DNA from: Pseudomonadota bacterium
GTDB taxonomy: Bacteria; Pseudomonadota; Gammaproteobacteria; Xanthomonadales; Rhodanobacteraceae
Direction of reading: 5' to 3'
Assembly (NCBI GenBank): GCA_018240505.1
Contig: JAFEFQ010000243.1
Span: 1-46,443 of the forward strand
Length of the DNA: 46,443 nucleotides
Shown: in pieces, positions 25,338 to 32,819 of the stretch
Layout: each line of letters opens with the position of its first letter
Numbering within the stretch: position 1 is the first letter of the stretch
Made by a program: the position numbers and the translations under genes
Notes under the pieces: generated by a model
The model's input: only the letters and a program-made list of their open reading frames with translations
Database searches by the model: none
What the model was told of the DNA's origin: nothing

Positions 25338-26024
25338 ATGACGACATCGCAGCCGCCGAAATCCCGCCTCGCCCATCTGCTCGAACGCAACCGCGCCTGG
25401 TCGCTGGATCTGCGCGCGCGCGATCCGGACTACTTCCGCCGCCTCGCCGACCAGCAGGCGCCGAAGTACCTGTGGATCGGCTGCTCGGATTCGCGCGTGC
25501 CGGCGAACCAGATCATCGACATGGCGCCGGGCGAGGTGTTCGTACAGCGCAACGTCGCCAACGTGGTCGTGCACACCGATCTCAACTGCCTTTCGGCAAT
25601 GCAGTTCGCTGTCGACGTGCTCAAGGTCGAGCATATCCTCGTCGTCGGCCACTACGGTTGCGGCGGCGTCAAGGCCGCGCTCGAGGGCGCGCGCCTCGGC
25701 CTGGTCGACAACTGGCTGCGCCATGTCGGCGACGTGGCGCAGAAGCACGCCGGCACGCTCGAGAAAGTCGATCTCGCCACGTTGCGGCACGCGCGCCTGT
25801 GCGAGCTCAACGTGATCGAGCAGGTGGTCAACGTCGCGCAGACGACCGTGGTGATGGACGCCTGGGAACGCGGCCAGAATTTGACCGTGCACGGCTGGTG
25901 CTACAGCCTCGAGCACGGCCTGGTCAACGACCTCGGCCTCGAAATCGCGCAACATTCGCAACTGCCCGAGCAGTACCATCGCGCACTGACGCGGCTGCAC
26001 GACAACCTGCTGCGCACCGCGTAG
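25338..26024 (+). CDS. can: Beta-class carbonic anhydrase
   Basis: A 228-residue cytoplasmic zinc enzyme interconverting CO2 and bicarbonate. Zinc ligands are Cys49 and Asp51 in CSDSR, with His105 and Cys108 in GHYGCGG. The substrate-orienting Asp51/Arg53 pair is intact. Length and sequence match the E. coli Can group. The ATG lies 7 nt after a TAAGCT box in GCTAAGCTTGCG (25323-25334), indicating a leaderless or very short-leader message. The gene is inserted between two paralogous NEAH-motif genes, the downstream one starting 8 nt after its stop, so at least that one is probably co-transcribed. Confidence 0.96.
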   Translation: MTTSQPPKSRLAHLLERNRAWSLDLRARDPDYFRRLADQQAPKYLWIGCSDSRVPANQIIDMAPGEVFVQRNVANVVVHTDLNCLSAMQFAVDVLKVEHILVVGHYGCGGVKAALEGARLGLVDNWLRHVGDVAQKHAGTLEKVDLATLRHARLCELNVIEQVVNVAQTTVVMDAWERGQNLTVHGWCYSLEHGLVNDLGLEIAQHSQLPEQYHRALTRLHDNLLRTA

Positions 26025-26032
26025 GACGAAAC

Positions 26033-27457
26033 ATGCCATCGACGAAGATGCGGCTTCTGCTGCTGTGCCTGCTGCTTGCGACGCCGCTGATGGCGCCGGC
26101 GCAAAGCGATCCGATCACCGAAGCGGGCCGCCGCGGCCTGCTGCGCCGCGGCCAGGAGTCGCCGAAGGAACACGAAATGACGCCAGCCGAGTGGCGTCGT
26201 CGCCAGCTTGCCGCGGCGGACAAGTCCGAGGAGATCATGCGCCGCGCGCAGAAGCAGCCTGGCCTGCTCGCGCAATACCTGACGATGCAGGCGGAGTACG
26301 ACGAGAACAACGAGCGCGCGTTCCGCCTGATCTTCGGCCAATACCTGTCCTGGTTCCAGACCTGGATCGGCGACTACCCCGGCGCGGCACGCTCGTTCTC
26401 GATCGCGCAGCCGGTGCAGCCCGACGATGCGCCTTCGCCGCTGACCGGCGCCTGGCATGCTCGGCCCGCCGCCGATGTGATCCTCGAACTCGCCAAGGGC
26501 CGCAAGGCCGTGTTCTTCAACGAGGCTCACAGCGCGCCGCTGACGCGCACGCTTACCGTCGAGCTGCTCGCGCGCCTGCGCGCCGAGGGCTTCACCCACT
26601 TCGCCGCGGAAACGCTCTACCTCAAGGAGGCCGAGGCCCTGCGCAAGCGCGGCTATCCGACCGCGAAAGCCGGCTTCTACACCGAGGAGCCGATCTACGG
26701 CGAAATGGTGCGTGCGGCGCAGAAGCTCGGCTACACCGTCGTCGCCTACGACGCCGAGGACGCCGGCGTCGGCGATGCGCGCGAGCGCGCCGGCGCACAG
26801 TCGCTGTACGACCAGGTGTTCAGGCGCGACCCGAACGCGCGCCTCGTCGTCAACGCCGGCTTCGGCCACATCCAGAAGACCGGCGTCTACCTCGGCGGCT
26901 CGAGCATGGCGAAGTTCTTCGCCAAGATCGCGAACACCGACCCGCTCTGCATCGAGCAGACCATGCTGATCGAGCACGCGCGCAGCGATCAGGATCATCC
27001 CTGGTACACCGCGGCGATGCAGGCCGCGCATCCAGCCCAGCCGTTCGTCTATGTCGATGCCGGCGGCAAGCCGTGGACGTTGAAGCCCGGGCTGTACGAC
27101 GTCAGCGTGTTCTTTCCGCCCGCGGTCGAGAACGACGGCCGCCCGACCTGGGTCGGCCTCGACGGCACGCGCCTGCCCTACCCGATCAGCAGCGACCTCT
27201 GCCGCAACCAGTTCCCGTGCATGATCGAGGCGCGCTACGCCGGCGAAGGCGAGGATGCGATTCCCGCCGATCGCGCGGTGCTCAACGTGATCGACCCGAA
27301 CGCGCCGATGTCGCAGCGCGTAGTTGCTAACCACGGCTCGGCGCAGAGCCGGCTGTATCTGTACCCCGGCAACTATCGGTTGACCGCGATGGACGGCCGC
27401 GGGCGCACCGTGTCGGCGCAGTCGGTCACGATTGCGGCGAACCCGGCGAAGCCCTGA
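26033..27457 (+). CDS. NEAH-motif exported protein (EreA/ChaN-like superfamily), paralog B
   Basis: A 474-residue protein with a cleavable-looking signal peptide (MRLLLLCLLLATPLMAPAQS, start at 26033 or 26048). The core VFFNEAHSAPLTRTLTVELL, FTHFAAETLY and NAGFGHIQK aligns with paralog A, as do RGYP, EEPIYGEMVR and the C-terminal KPGLYDVSVFFPP, PCMIEARYAGEGED and LYPGNYRLTA. It has no lipobox, so it is probably soluble in the periplasm, unlike paralog A. The shared end-domains indicate an old duplication. It starts 8 nt after the carbonic anhydrase stop. Function unknown; hydrolase or metal/haem-binding roles are guesses from the superfamily. Confidence 0.75.
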   Translation: MPSTKMRLLLLCLLLATPLMAPAQSDPITEAGRRGLLRRGQESPKEHEMTPAEWRRRQLAAADKSEEIMRRAQKQPGLLAQYLTMQAEYDENNERAFRLIFGQYLSWFQTWIGDYPGAARSFSIAQPVQPDDAPSPLTGAWHARPAADVILELAKGRKAVFFNEAHSAPLTRTLTVELLARLRAEGFTHFAAETLYLKEAEALRKRGYPTAKAGFYTEEPIYGEMVRAAQKLGYTVVAYDAEDAGVGDARERAGAQSLYDQVFRRDPNARLVVNAGFGHIQKTGVYLGGSSMAKFFAKIANTDPLCIEQTMLIEHARSDQDHPWYTAAMQAAHPAQPFVYVDAGGKPWTLKPGLYDVSVFFPPAVENDGRPTWVGLDGTRLPYPISSDLCRNQFPCMIEARYAGEGEDAIPADRAVLNVIDPNAPMSQRVVANHGSAQSRLYLYPGNYRLTAMDGRGRTVSAQSVTIAANPAKP

Positions 27458-27543
27458 CCGAAGCGCGTCCGCGGCGACGAATCCGGCTGCCGCCGACTGC
27501 TCCGCATCCACGTGCGGTGCTGCCGGCGACAGAGCCGATGTCG

Positions 27544-28578
27544 CTACTTTGCGCCGCCGGGCGCCACGGCGTAGCGCAGCAGGCCGGCCTTGGTGTCCTT
27601 CGCGCCGCCGACCGCCAGGTAGAGCTGGCCGACTTCGGGAACGAGATAGGACGTCTTCGCGCCTTTCTCGGACGGCACGCGCGCGATTTCCTTGTAGTGA
27701 TCCGCGTCTTCCTGGGCGAACACGCCGATGTAGTCGTCGCCGCTGGCGTAGATGCGGCGGTTCGCGGCGTCGAAGACCAGACCGTTGGTGCGGCCGGGCG
27801 CGTCGAAGCTCGCCACCGATTGCCCGTTGTCGGTGTTCACCACGACGAACTTGAACGGCTTGCGCGTGATGATGAACAGGCGCTTGTTCTTTTCGTCGAG
27901 GTCGATCGCCGAATTGTTCTGCCCTTCCTTGACCGGCCACGTCGCGAGCACCTTGCCGTTCTTCTTGTCGAGCACGGCGATTTCGCTGCGGCCGGCGACG
28001 TTGACGAACACGCGCGGGCCATGCTGCTCGGCGATGATGCCTTCGGTGAAGTCGGTGTCGAACTGGGTTTCGCTGACCGTCTTGCCCGTGTCGGCATCGA
28101 CCTGGGCGACGGTGACCTTGGGCAGCTTCTTCGGCGCGTTCTTGCCGCCGACGACGAACCAGAGGCGATTGGTGGACGCGTCGTAGCTCATGACGTCCGC
28201 GCCCTGGATCAGCTTGACCGTGCCGACGACGTTGTAGGTCTTGCCGTCGAGAATCTTGCTCAGGCCCTCGCCGGCGTTGCTGACGAAGATGCGGTCCTTC
28301 TTCGCGTCGTAGTAGACCGCGTGCGGTTCTTCCATGTCCTTCACGGTTTTCAGATGCGCGCCGTTGTGCAGGTCGAAGACCTCGAGCGTGCCGCCTTCTT
28401 CGCCGGCAAGGAACAGGCGATTGCCCTTGACGTCGGCGCCGAAGTGGTCGAAGTCGCCCTCGTACCCGGGCATGTCGGTGCGACCGAGCGGCTTGAGCTG
28501 CGAAGCAGCATCGGCAAAAGCAAGAGCGGGCAGGACAAAAACGAGTGCCGCAACGAGCGGGCGTATTCTGGTTTTCAT
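27544..28578 (-). CDS. Exported YVTN/YncE-type beta-propeller protein
   Basis: A 344-residue protein with a signal peptide ending near FADA (residues about 20-24). It contains repeated propeller blades such as DVKGNRLFLAGEEGGTLEVFDL, DAKKDRIFVSNAG, DASTNRLWFVVGG and DEKNKRLFIITRK. Such seven-bladed periplasmic propellers bind ligands or partners and generally lack enzymatic activity. Start at ATG 28578 with GGGAG 8 nt upstream. It lies 180 bp downstream of the small exported protein at 28759-29292 on the same strand and may be co-transcribed with it. The 3' end converges with paralog B; no clear terminator is visible in the 86-bp gap. Confidence 0.85.
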   Translation of the reverse strand: MKTRIRPLVAALVFVLPALAFADAASQLKPLGRTDMPGYEGDFDHFGADVKGNRLFLAGEEGGTLEVFDLHNGAHLKTVKDMEEPHAVYYDAKKDRIFVSNAGEGLSKILDGKTYNVVGTVKLIQGADVMSYDASTNRLWFVVGGKNAPKKLPKVTVAQVDADTGKTVSETQFDTDFTEGIIAEQHGPRVFVNVAGRSEIAVLDKKNGKVLATWPVKEGQNNSAIDLDEKNKRLFIITRKPFKFVVVNTDNGQSVASFDAPGRTNGLVFDAANRRIYASGDDYIGVFAQEDADHYKEIARVPSEKGAKTSYLVPEVGQLYLAVGGAKDTKAGLLRYAVAPGGAK

Positions 28579-28758
28579 GTAGTTATCTCCCTGGATGCGT
28601 GGGTACGGGCCTGCGCGACGGCCCGGGTTGCGGCCGGACCCGCGCAACGCACTGCGGAAACGCCATGCGCTTGTGCGCCGGATTCCGCCCGTAGCGCCAT
28701 GCATCGCCACGAACGGAATCAGGAACAGAAGACCCGTATGCTGTCCGCGGTCCCGTGC

Positions 28759-29292
28759 TTATTTGGCTTCCGCGTAGAGCGCGTCGTAGCTCGGAATCTT
28801 CTTCGCCAGTGCGTCGCGCAGATCGTTTGCCTTTTTCAGGTAAGCCAGTTCATCGGCGCTGTTGTTCGCGTTCGCCGGCGGGTTCTTCCACGCGTAGACG
28901 ACGAGGCCGATGTTCTCGCCCTTGACGTCGCGCATCGGCATGAGGATGACGAATTTCTTCGGGTTGTCCTTGGTGCGGTTCCAGCGCGGGTCGACGATGG
29001 TGATGCCCTTCTTGGACACATCGATGTCGTCCGGATCGTCCGGGTTGCCGACGCGGTCCGGATAGGAGCCGGCAAACATCGTGTACTTGTCGGTCGAGCC
29101 GGGCACGAGGCCGTGCAGGGTGACGCTCAGAAGTTCCGGATGCGCGGCCATCGTCTCGTCGGACAGCTTCTGGCCGAGAATCTTGTGCGCCGGCGGCGTC
29201 CAGTTCTTTTCGGCCGCGCACGCCGACGAGGCTGCACCGAACATCGTCGCGCCCGCGAGCGCAACGGCCAGGGTCAACTTGAACAGCTTCAT
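28759..29292 (-). CDS. Exported protein with one copy of an unnamed HP-x-L domain
   Basis: A 177-residue protein with a signal peptide ending near ACAAE (residue about 26). The mature part is one domain: LGQKLSDETMAAHPELLSVTL, then a Pro/Asp-rich loop, FVILMPMRDVKGENIGLVVYAW, and a C-terminal helix LKKANDLRDALAKKI. The same order, a D-E/R-T...HP-x-L helix start, a strand pair with a D-x-x-G-x-x-(I/V)-G turn, and a terminal helix, occurs twice in the divergent gene at 29511. The fold is not recognised; a PAS/Cache-like sensor or ligand-binding module is possible. The start at 29292 has a very strong GGGAGG. Confidence 0.7.
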   Translation of the reverse strand: MKLFKLTLAVALAGATMFGAASSACAAEKNWTPPAHKILGQKLSDETMAAHPELLSVTLHGLVPGSTDKYTMFAGSYPDRVGNPDDPDDIDVSKKGITIVDPRWNRTKDNPKKFVILMPMRDVKGENIGLVVYAWKNPPANANNSADELAYLKKANDLRDALAKKIPSYDALYAEAK

Positions 29293-29374
29293 GAAACCTC
29301 CCTCACTTGTTGTGGATTTGTCGCATCCGGGTTTGGAAGCGTGCGTGCAATGTAGGCGGTGACTCTGTATGCAT

Positions 29375-29459
29375 CCTGTCGCGATCCTGAAAAGTTTTTC
29401 AGCCAGGCGCGGACCGCGACCTGACAGTGTTTTCATGAAGCCTTCACGTTCGCGACAGG
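29375..29459. promoter_or_regulatory. Paired dyads in the divergent 28759/29511 promoter region
   Basis: The 218-bp divergent gap holds a 10-bp inverted repeat with distant arms, CCTGTCGCGA (29375-29384) and TCGCGACAGG (29450-29459). Between them, next to the left arm, is a perfect palindrome CTGAAAA-GT-TTTTCAG (29387-29402). A third copy-like GCGACCTGACAG lies at 29416-29427. These could be operator half-sites shared by the two exported-domain genes. Confidence 0.45.
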
Positions 29460-29510
29460 TTGCCGCACTAGCGTAGCGCGCGCGTCCAACTACCAGAGGC
29501 GGAGAGACCC

Positions 29511-30410
29511 ATGATGAAACGCGAAAGACGGCCCTCGTGGCTGCCGATGATGGCAGCCGCCGCGACGGCCGCGATCCTGTCGGCGCAGGCCCGTGCGCAG
29601 ACCGCGATCCCGGTGAAAATCTGGGCGCAGGAGCTCGTCGACCGCACCGTCGCGCAACATCCCGACCTGCGCACGATCACGATCTACGCCACGCCGCCGA
29701 AGACGAATGCCAGCCTCGTCCTCGCCTCGAACATCGGCCTGATCGGCACGCCGGCCAACAAGGCGGATGCCGATGTCGCTGCGAGCGGCAAGACGCGCGT
29801 CGTCGCAACCGCGAACCGGCGCACCGCAATCGAACTGCCGCTGCACGATCTCGCCGGGCTGAGCGTGGGCACGCTCGCGCTGACCTGGGCGAGCCCGGGC
29901 GCTGGCGGCAGCACCGCGCTCGAAAAAAAGGCGACCGCGATCCGCGATGATCTCTCGCGACATATCCTCAACACGGCCAACCTGCTCGACCCCTACCCCT
30001 ACGTGGCGACGGCCACGACACGTTCGCGCGCGCAGACCTTGGTCGACGAAACGTTCCGCCGCCACCCCGAAGTGACCGTGCTCGCGCTGCGCCTCAAGGT
30101 GCCGCCGAAGAACGAGCTCGTCGTGGTCGGCTCGACCTTCGGTCGCCACGGCAAGCCCGCGGACGGCGACGACATGAAAGTGCTCGATGCGCCGGCGCCG
30201 ATTCCGGGTCTGTATTCGAACGACCGGCGCTTCGGCGTCGACCTGCCGGTGAAGGACGCCCGCGGCACCGCGATCGGCACGATGAACGTCGGCTACGCCT
30301 ACAGCGGCCACGAAGACAGGAAGGCGCTGGAAGCGAAAGCCGTGGCGCTGCGCGATGAAGTCCAGGCGCGGCTTGCCGCGATCCCTGCCGCCGAGGAAAT
30401 CGATCCATGA
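29511..30410 (+). CDS. Exported protein with two tandem copies of the HP-x-L domain
   Basis: A 299-residue protein with a signal peptide ending near ARAQT (residue about 29). Copy 1 (about 33-155) starts WAQELVDRTVAQHPDLRTITIY and contains LPLHDLAGLSVGTLALTW; copy 2 (about 165-290) starts AQTLVDETFRRHPEVTVLAL and contains LPVKDARGTAIGTMNVGY. Each ends in a K-A-x-x-(I/L)-R-D-x-(L/V) helix. Both match the single-domain protein encoded divergently at 28759. Start at 29511 (a second ATG follows at once) with GGAGAG upstream. Its stop overlaps the start of the PstS-like gene (ATGA). A ligand-sensing or binding role is inference. Confidence 0.72.
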   Translation: MMKRERRPSWLPMMAAAATAAILSAQARAQTAIPVKIWAQELVDRTVAQHPDLRTITIYATPPKTNASLVLASNIGLIGTPANKADADVAASGKTRVVATANRRTAIELPLHDLAGLSVGTLALTWASPGAGGSTALEKKATAIRDDLSRHILNTANLLDPYPYVATATTRSRAQTLVDETFRRHPEVTVLALRLKVPPKNELVVVGSTFGRHGKPADGDDMKVLDAPAPIPGLYSNDRRFGVDLPVKDARGTAIGTMNVGYAYSGHEDRKALEAKAVALRDEVQARLAAIPAAEEIDP

Positions 30411-31855
30411 ACGCATCGAAGTTCATTCTGCTGGCCGCGGCCACCGCGGCTTTCTGTTTTCCTCCAGGGATCGATGCCGCCGAAAACGTCACCGTGTCCA
30501 GCATCGGCGCGAGCGAGATGGGCCCGCTCATGGACGCATGGATGCAGGCGCTGCATCAGGCACATCCGGAAATCTCGCGCGGCGCGAAATGGCAGCATGC
30601 CGGCAACGATGCCGCGATCGGCGCGTTGATGTTCGAGCAGGCCGACGTCGCGCCGGTCACGCGGTCGTTCGAGAAGGAGGAAATCGCGCCCTACGTGCAC
30701 CAGTTCGCCGGCGACATGATGAAGGCGCCGGTGAGCGTGCGCGTCGCGCTGCGCGACGGCAAGCCGGTGTTCCTCGCGTTCAACAAACGGCCGGACACGC
30801 CGCCCGCGCCGGCGGTGTCCGCATTCGTGCGCTTCGCGCTGGGCGCGCAAGGCCAGAAAATCGTCGCGCAGACGGCCGGATTCCAGCCGCTTGCGGCGGA
30901 CGAGATCCAACAGGAGTTGCCGAAGATCGCCGGCTACGTCGCCAGGCTCGACCCGGCGCTGCCGGTCTACGCGGCAAACACAAAAGTCCAGGGCGATATC
31001 CGCAGCGTCGGCAGCGACGGCATGAAATCGCTGATGGAACGCTGGATGCGCGACTTCCGCGCGCTGCAGCCCGGCGTGCGCAAGGGCGATCCGTGGGAAC
31101 ACCTCGGCACGCTCAACGGCTTCGGCGCGCTGATGGTGGGCATGACCGATCTCGCGCCGATGGGTCGCGAACTCTGGCCCGACGAAGACGCCGCCTTCTC
31201 CAAACTGCACGGCGGCGAAAAGCTGTTCGAGATCCGCGTCGCGCGCGGCGGTTTCAACACGCCGCAGCGCACGACCGCGCAGGCGATCTTCGTCAACGAC
31301 AAGAATCCGCTCAGGCAGATCACGCTGGCGCAGCTCGCGGCGGTGTTCGGCAAGAACCCGACCATCACGCGCTGGGGCCAACTCGGCCTCGGCGGCGAAT
31401 GGGCTGACCGGATCATCTTGCTCGACGTGCCGCCGCTGGTCGCGCCGAACTCGATGTCGATGCAGTTCATGGTGCTGCACGGCGGCGCCTGGAGCGACGG
31501 CGCGCATCAGGCGCCCTATGCCGACACCGCGAAGGCGATCGCGGCCGAACCCGCCGCACTCGGCTTCGGCGGTCTCGAAGAAGGCGGCCCGGGCCTGCGC
31601 GCCGTGGCGGTTGCGCGCGACGCGAACAGCCCGGCGATCGCCATCGACGCCGACTCCGCATCGAGCGGCCGCTATCCGCTGACGCGCTACATGTACATCC
31701 GCCTGCGCCGCGCGCCCGGCCAGCCGCTGCCCGCGCCGATCAGGGAGTTCCTGCGCTACGTGCTGAGCCGGCAAGGCCAGGAACCGATCCCCTATTCGGG
31801 CTACTTCCCGCTCAATGCAGGCGAGGTGAAGGAAGAACTCGCGAAGCTCGACTAA
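30407..31855 (+). CDS. PstS-like periplasmic binding protein with duplicated, partly deleted module
   Basis: A 482-residue protein with a signal peptide ending near GIDAAE. It holds two copies of a phosphate-binding-protein-like module. Copy 2 (about 195-482) looks complete, with IRSVGSDGMKSLMERWMRDF at the start and FLRYVLSRQGQ and YFPLNAGEVKEELAKL at the end. Copy 1 (about 25-178) has matching ends (VSSIGASEMGPLMDAWMQAL and FVRFALGAQGQ, FQPLAADEIQQELPKI) but lacks the middle. PstS-type proteins bind phosphate or similar anions; no transporter genes are nearby, so a sensing or scaffolding role is as likely as uptake. It overlaps the preceding gene by 4 nt. Confidence 0.8.
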   Translation: MNASKFILLAAATAAFCFPPGIDAAENVTVSSIGASEMGPLMDAWMQALHQAHPEISRGAKWQHAGNDAAIGALMFEQADVAPVTRSFEKEEIAPYVHQFAGDMMKAPVSVRVALRDGKPVFLAFNKRPDTPPAPAVSAFVRFALGAQGQKIVAQTAGFQPLAADEIQQELPKIAGYVARLDPALPVYAANTKVQGDIRSVGSDGMKSLMERWMRDFRALQPGVRKGDPWEHLGTLNGFGALMVGMTDLAPMGRELWPDEDAAFSKLHGGEKLFEIRVARGGFNTPQRTTAQAIFVNDKNPLRQITLAQLAAVFGKNPTITRWGQLGLGGEWADRIILLDVPPLVAPNSMSMQFMVLHGGAWSDGAHQAPYADTAKAIAAEPAALGFGGLEEGGPGLRAVAVARDANSPAIAIDADSASSGRYPLTRYMYIRLRRAPGQPLPAPIREFLRYVLSRQGQEPIPYSGYFPLNAGEVKEELAKLD

Positions 31856-31888
31856 ACGATGTCTCGGGACCCTGCTCTTTTCGCCACA

Positions 31889-31987
31889 CCCGCGAAGGCG
31901 GGAATCCAGCTCTTGCTCGTAAATGTCATTGCTGCCACGAAAAAGCATTCAAAAGAAGAACTGGATTCCCGTTTTCGCGGGAATGAC
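31889..31987. repeat. Long REP-type element between converging genes
   Basis: A left arm (31889-31910, CCCGCGAAGGCGGGAATCCAGC) is itself a hairpin and pairs with a right arm (31961-31987) that contains CTGGATTCCCG and TTCGCGGGAATGAC. The 50-nt middle is AT-rich. It fills the gap between the PstS-like gene (plus) and the outer-membrane gene (minus) and may stop or stabilise both transcripts. Confidence 0.8.
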
Positions 31988-32012
31988 GGACGAGCCATGA
32001 GGATCATTGCCC

Positions 32013-32798
32013 TCAAAGCGGCACTTCGAAGATCGCCTTCATCGTCCACTTGTCGCTGGCCGCGTTGAGTCCGCGGCCAATGCCGAAATTGAACGGGACG
32101 GCGACGCCGCCGGCATCGAACGCAACAAACAGCTGCTGGCTCTGCTTGCGCGCCGGTTCGAAATTGCCGAACGGACCCATCTCGTCGTAGTACTCGATGC
32201 CGACGGCGTTGTCGCCGCCGATACTGCGGGAGACCTTGATGCCCGGCCCGAACTGCGCCCTGGAGTCGACGTAGCGCGAGCGGAATGTCTTGTCGATCGC
32301 CGGATTGAACGCGACCAGCCAGTCCTCGTTGCGATAGCCGAGGATCGGTCGCAGCTCGACGATCGGGCGGCCCTGTTCGAGCCGTTCGTTCACCGCGCCG
32401 ACCTCGACATTGAGGCCGCCGAACAGCCCGGCCTCGCCCTCGGCGGGCTTGAACGCCATCCATTTCAGGCGCACGCGCGGCCCGGCGAAGTACGTGGTGC
32501 CCGAGGAATCGCGCAGGAACGGCAGGTACAGGCCGGCCTCGAGCGAATCGGTCAGGCCATAAGACCATTCCATCGTCGCGCGCACACCGTGGTTCGGCGG
32601 GATTTCGCGCGGCCAGTCCGGTTCCGAGCGCCCATCGAGCGTGGTGTTGAGATGCAGTTCCAGGCCGAGCTGGCCCTTCCTGTTGATGCTGTCGTCGTAG
32701 ACCTGGATTTCGTCGGTGAGATCGGCGTGCGCGTTCGCCGCGGCGAGCGCAAGGAGGATGGACGCGGCGCGTCTGGCGGCTCGAAGGCGACGGTGCAT
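32013..32798 (-). CDS. Putative outer-membrane beta-barrel protein
   Basis: A 261-residue exported protein with a signal peptide ending near NAHA (residue about 25). The mature part is built of alternating amphipathic strands, such as GQLGLELHLNTTLDG, RATMEWSYGLTDSLEAGLYLP, RVRLKWMAFKP and KWTMKAIFEVPL, typical of a small outer-membrane barrel. The last residue is Leu rather than the common Phe. No family function is known to me. It starts 21 nt after the stop of the PepSY-reductase gene, at the end of the TonB-receptor gene series, so a role in the same uptake process is likely but unproven. Confidence 0.7.
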   Translation of the reverse strand: MHRRLRAARRAASILLALAAANAHADLTDEIQVYDDSINRKGQLGLELHLNTTLDGRSEPDWPREIPPNHGVRATMEWSYGLTDSLEAGLYLPFLRDSSGTTYFAGPRVRLKWMAFKPAEGEAGLFGGLNVEVGAVNERLEQGRPIVELRPILGYRNEDWLVAFNPAIDKTFRSRYVDSRAQFGPGIKVSRSIGGDNAVGIEYYDEMGPFGNFEPARKQSQQLFVAFDAGGVAVPFNFGIGRGLNAASDKWTMKAIFEVPL

Positions 32799-32819
32799 GG
32801 GTCCGCTCCTGCTCTTCTT

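Noticed and set aside
30299..31948. Minus-strand frame of 549 codons opposite the PstS-like gene
   Set aside because: Antisense to a gene with a signal peptide and duplicated modules; no domain in the translation.
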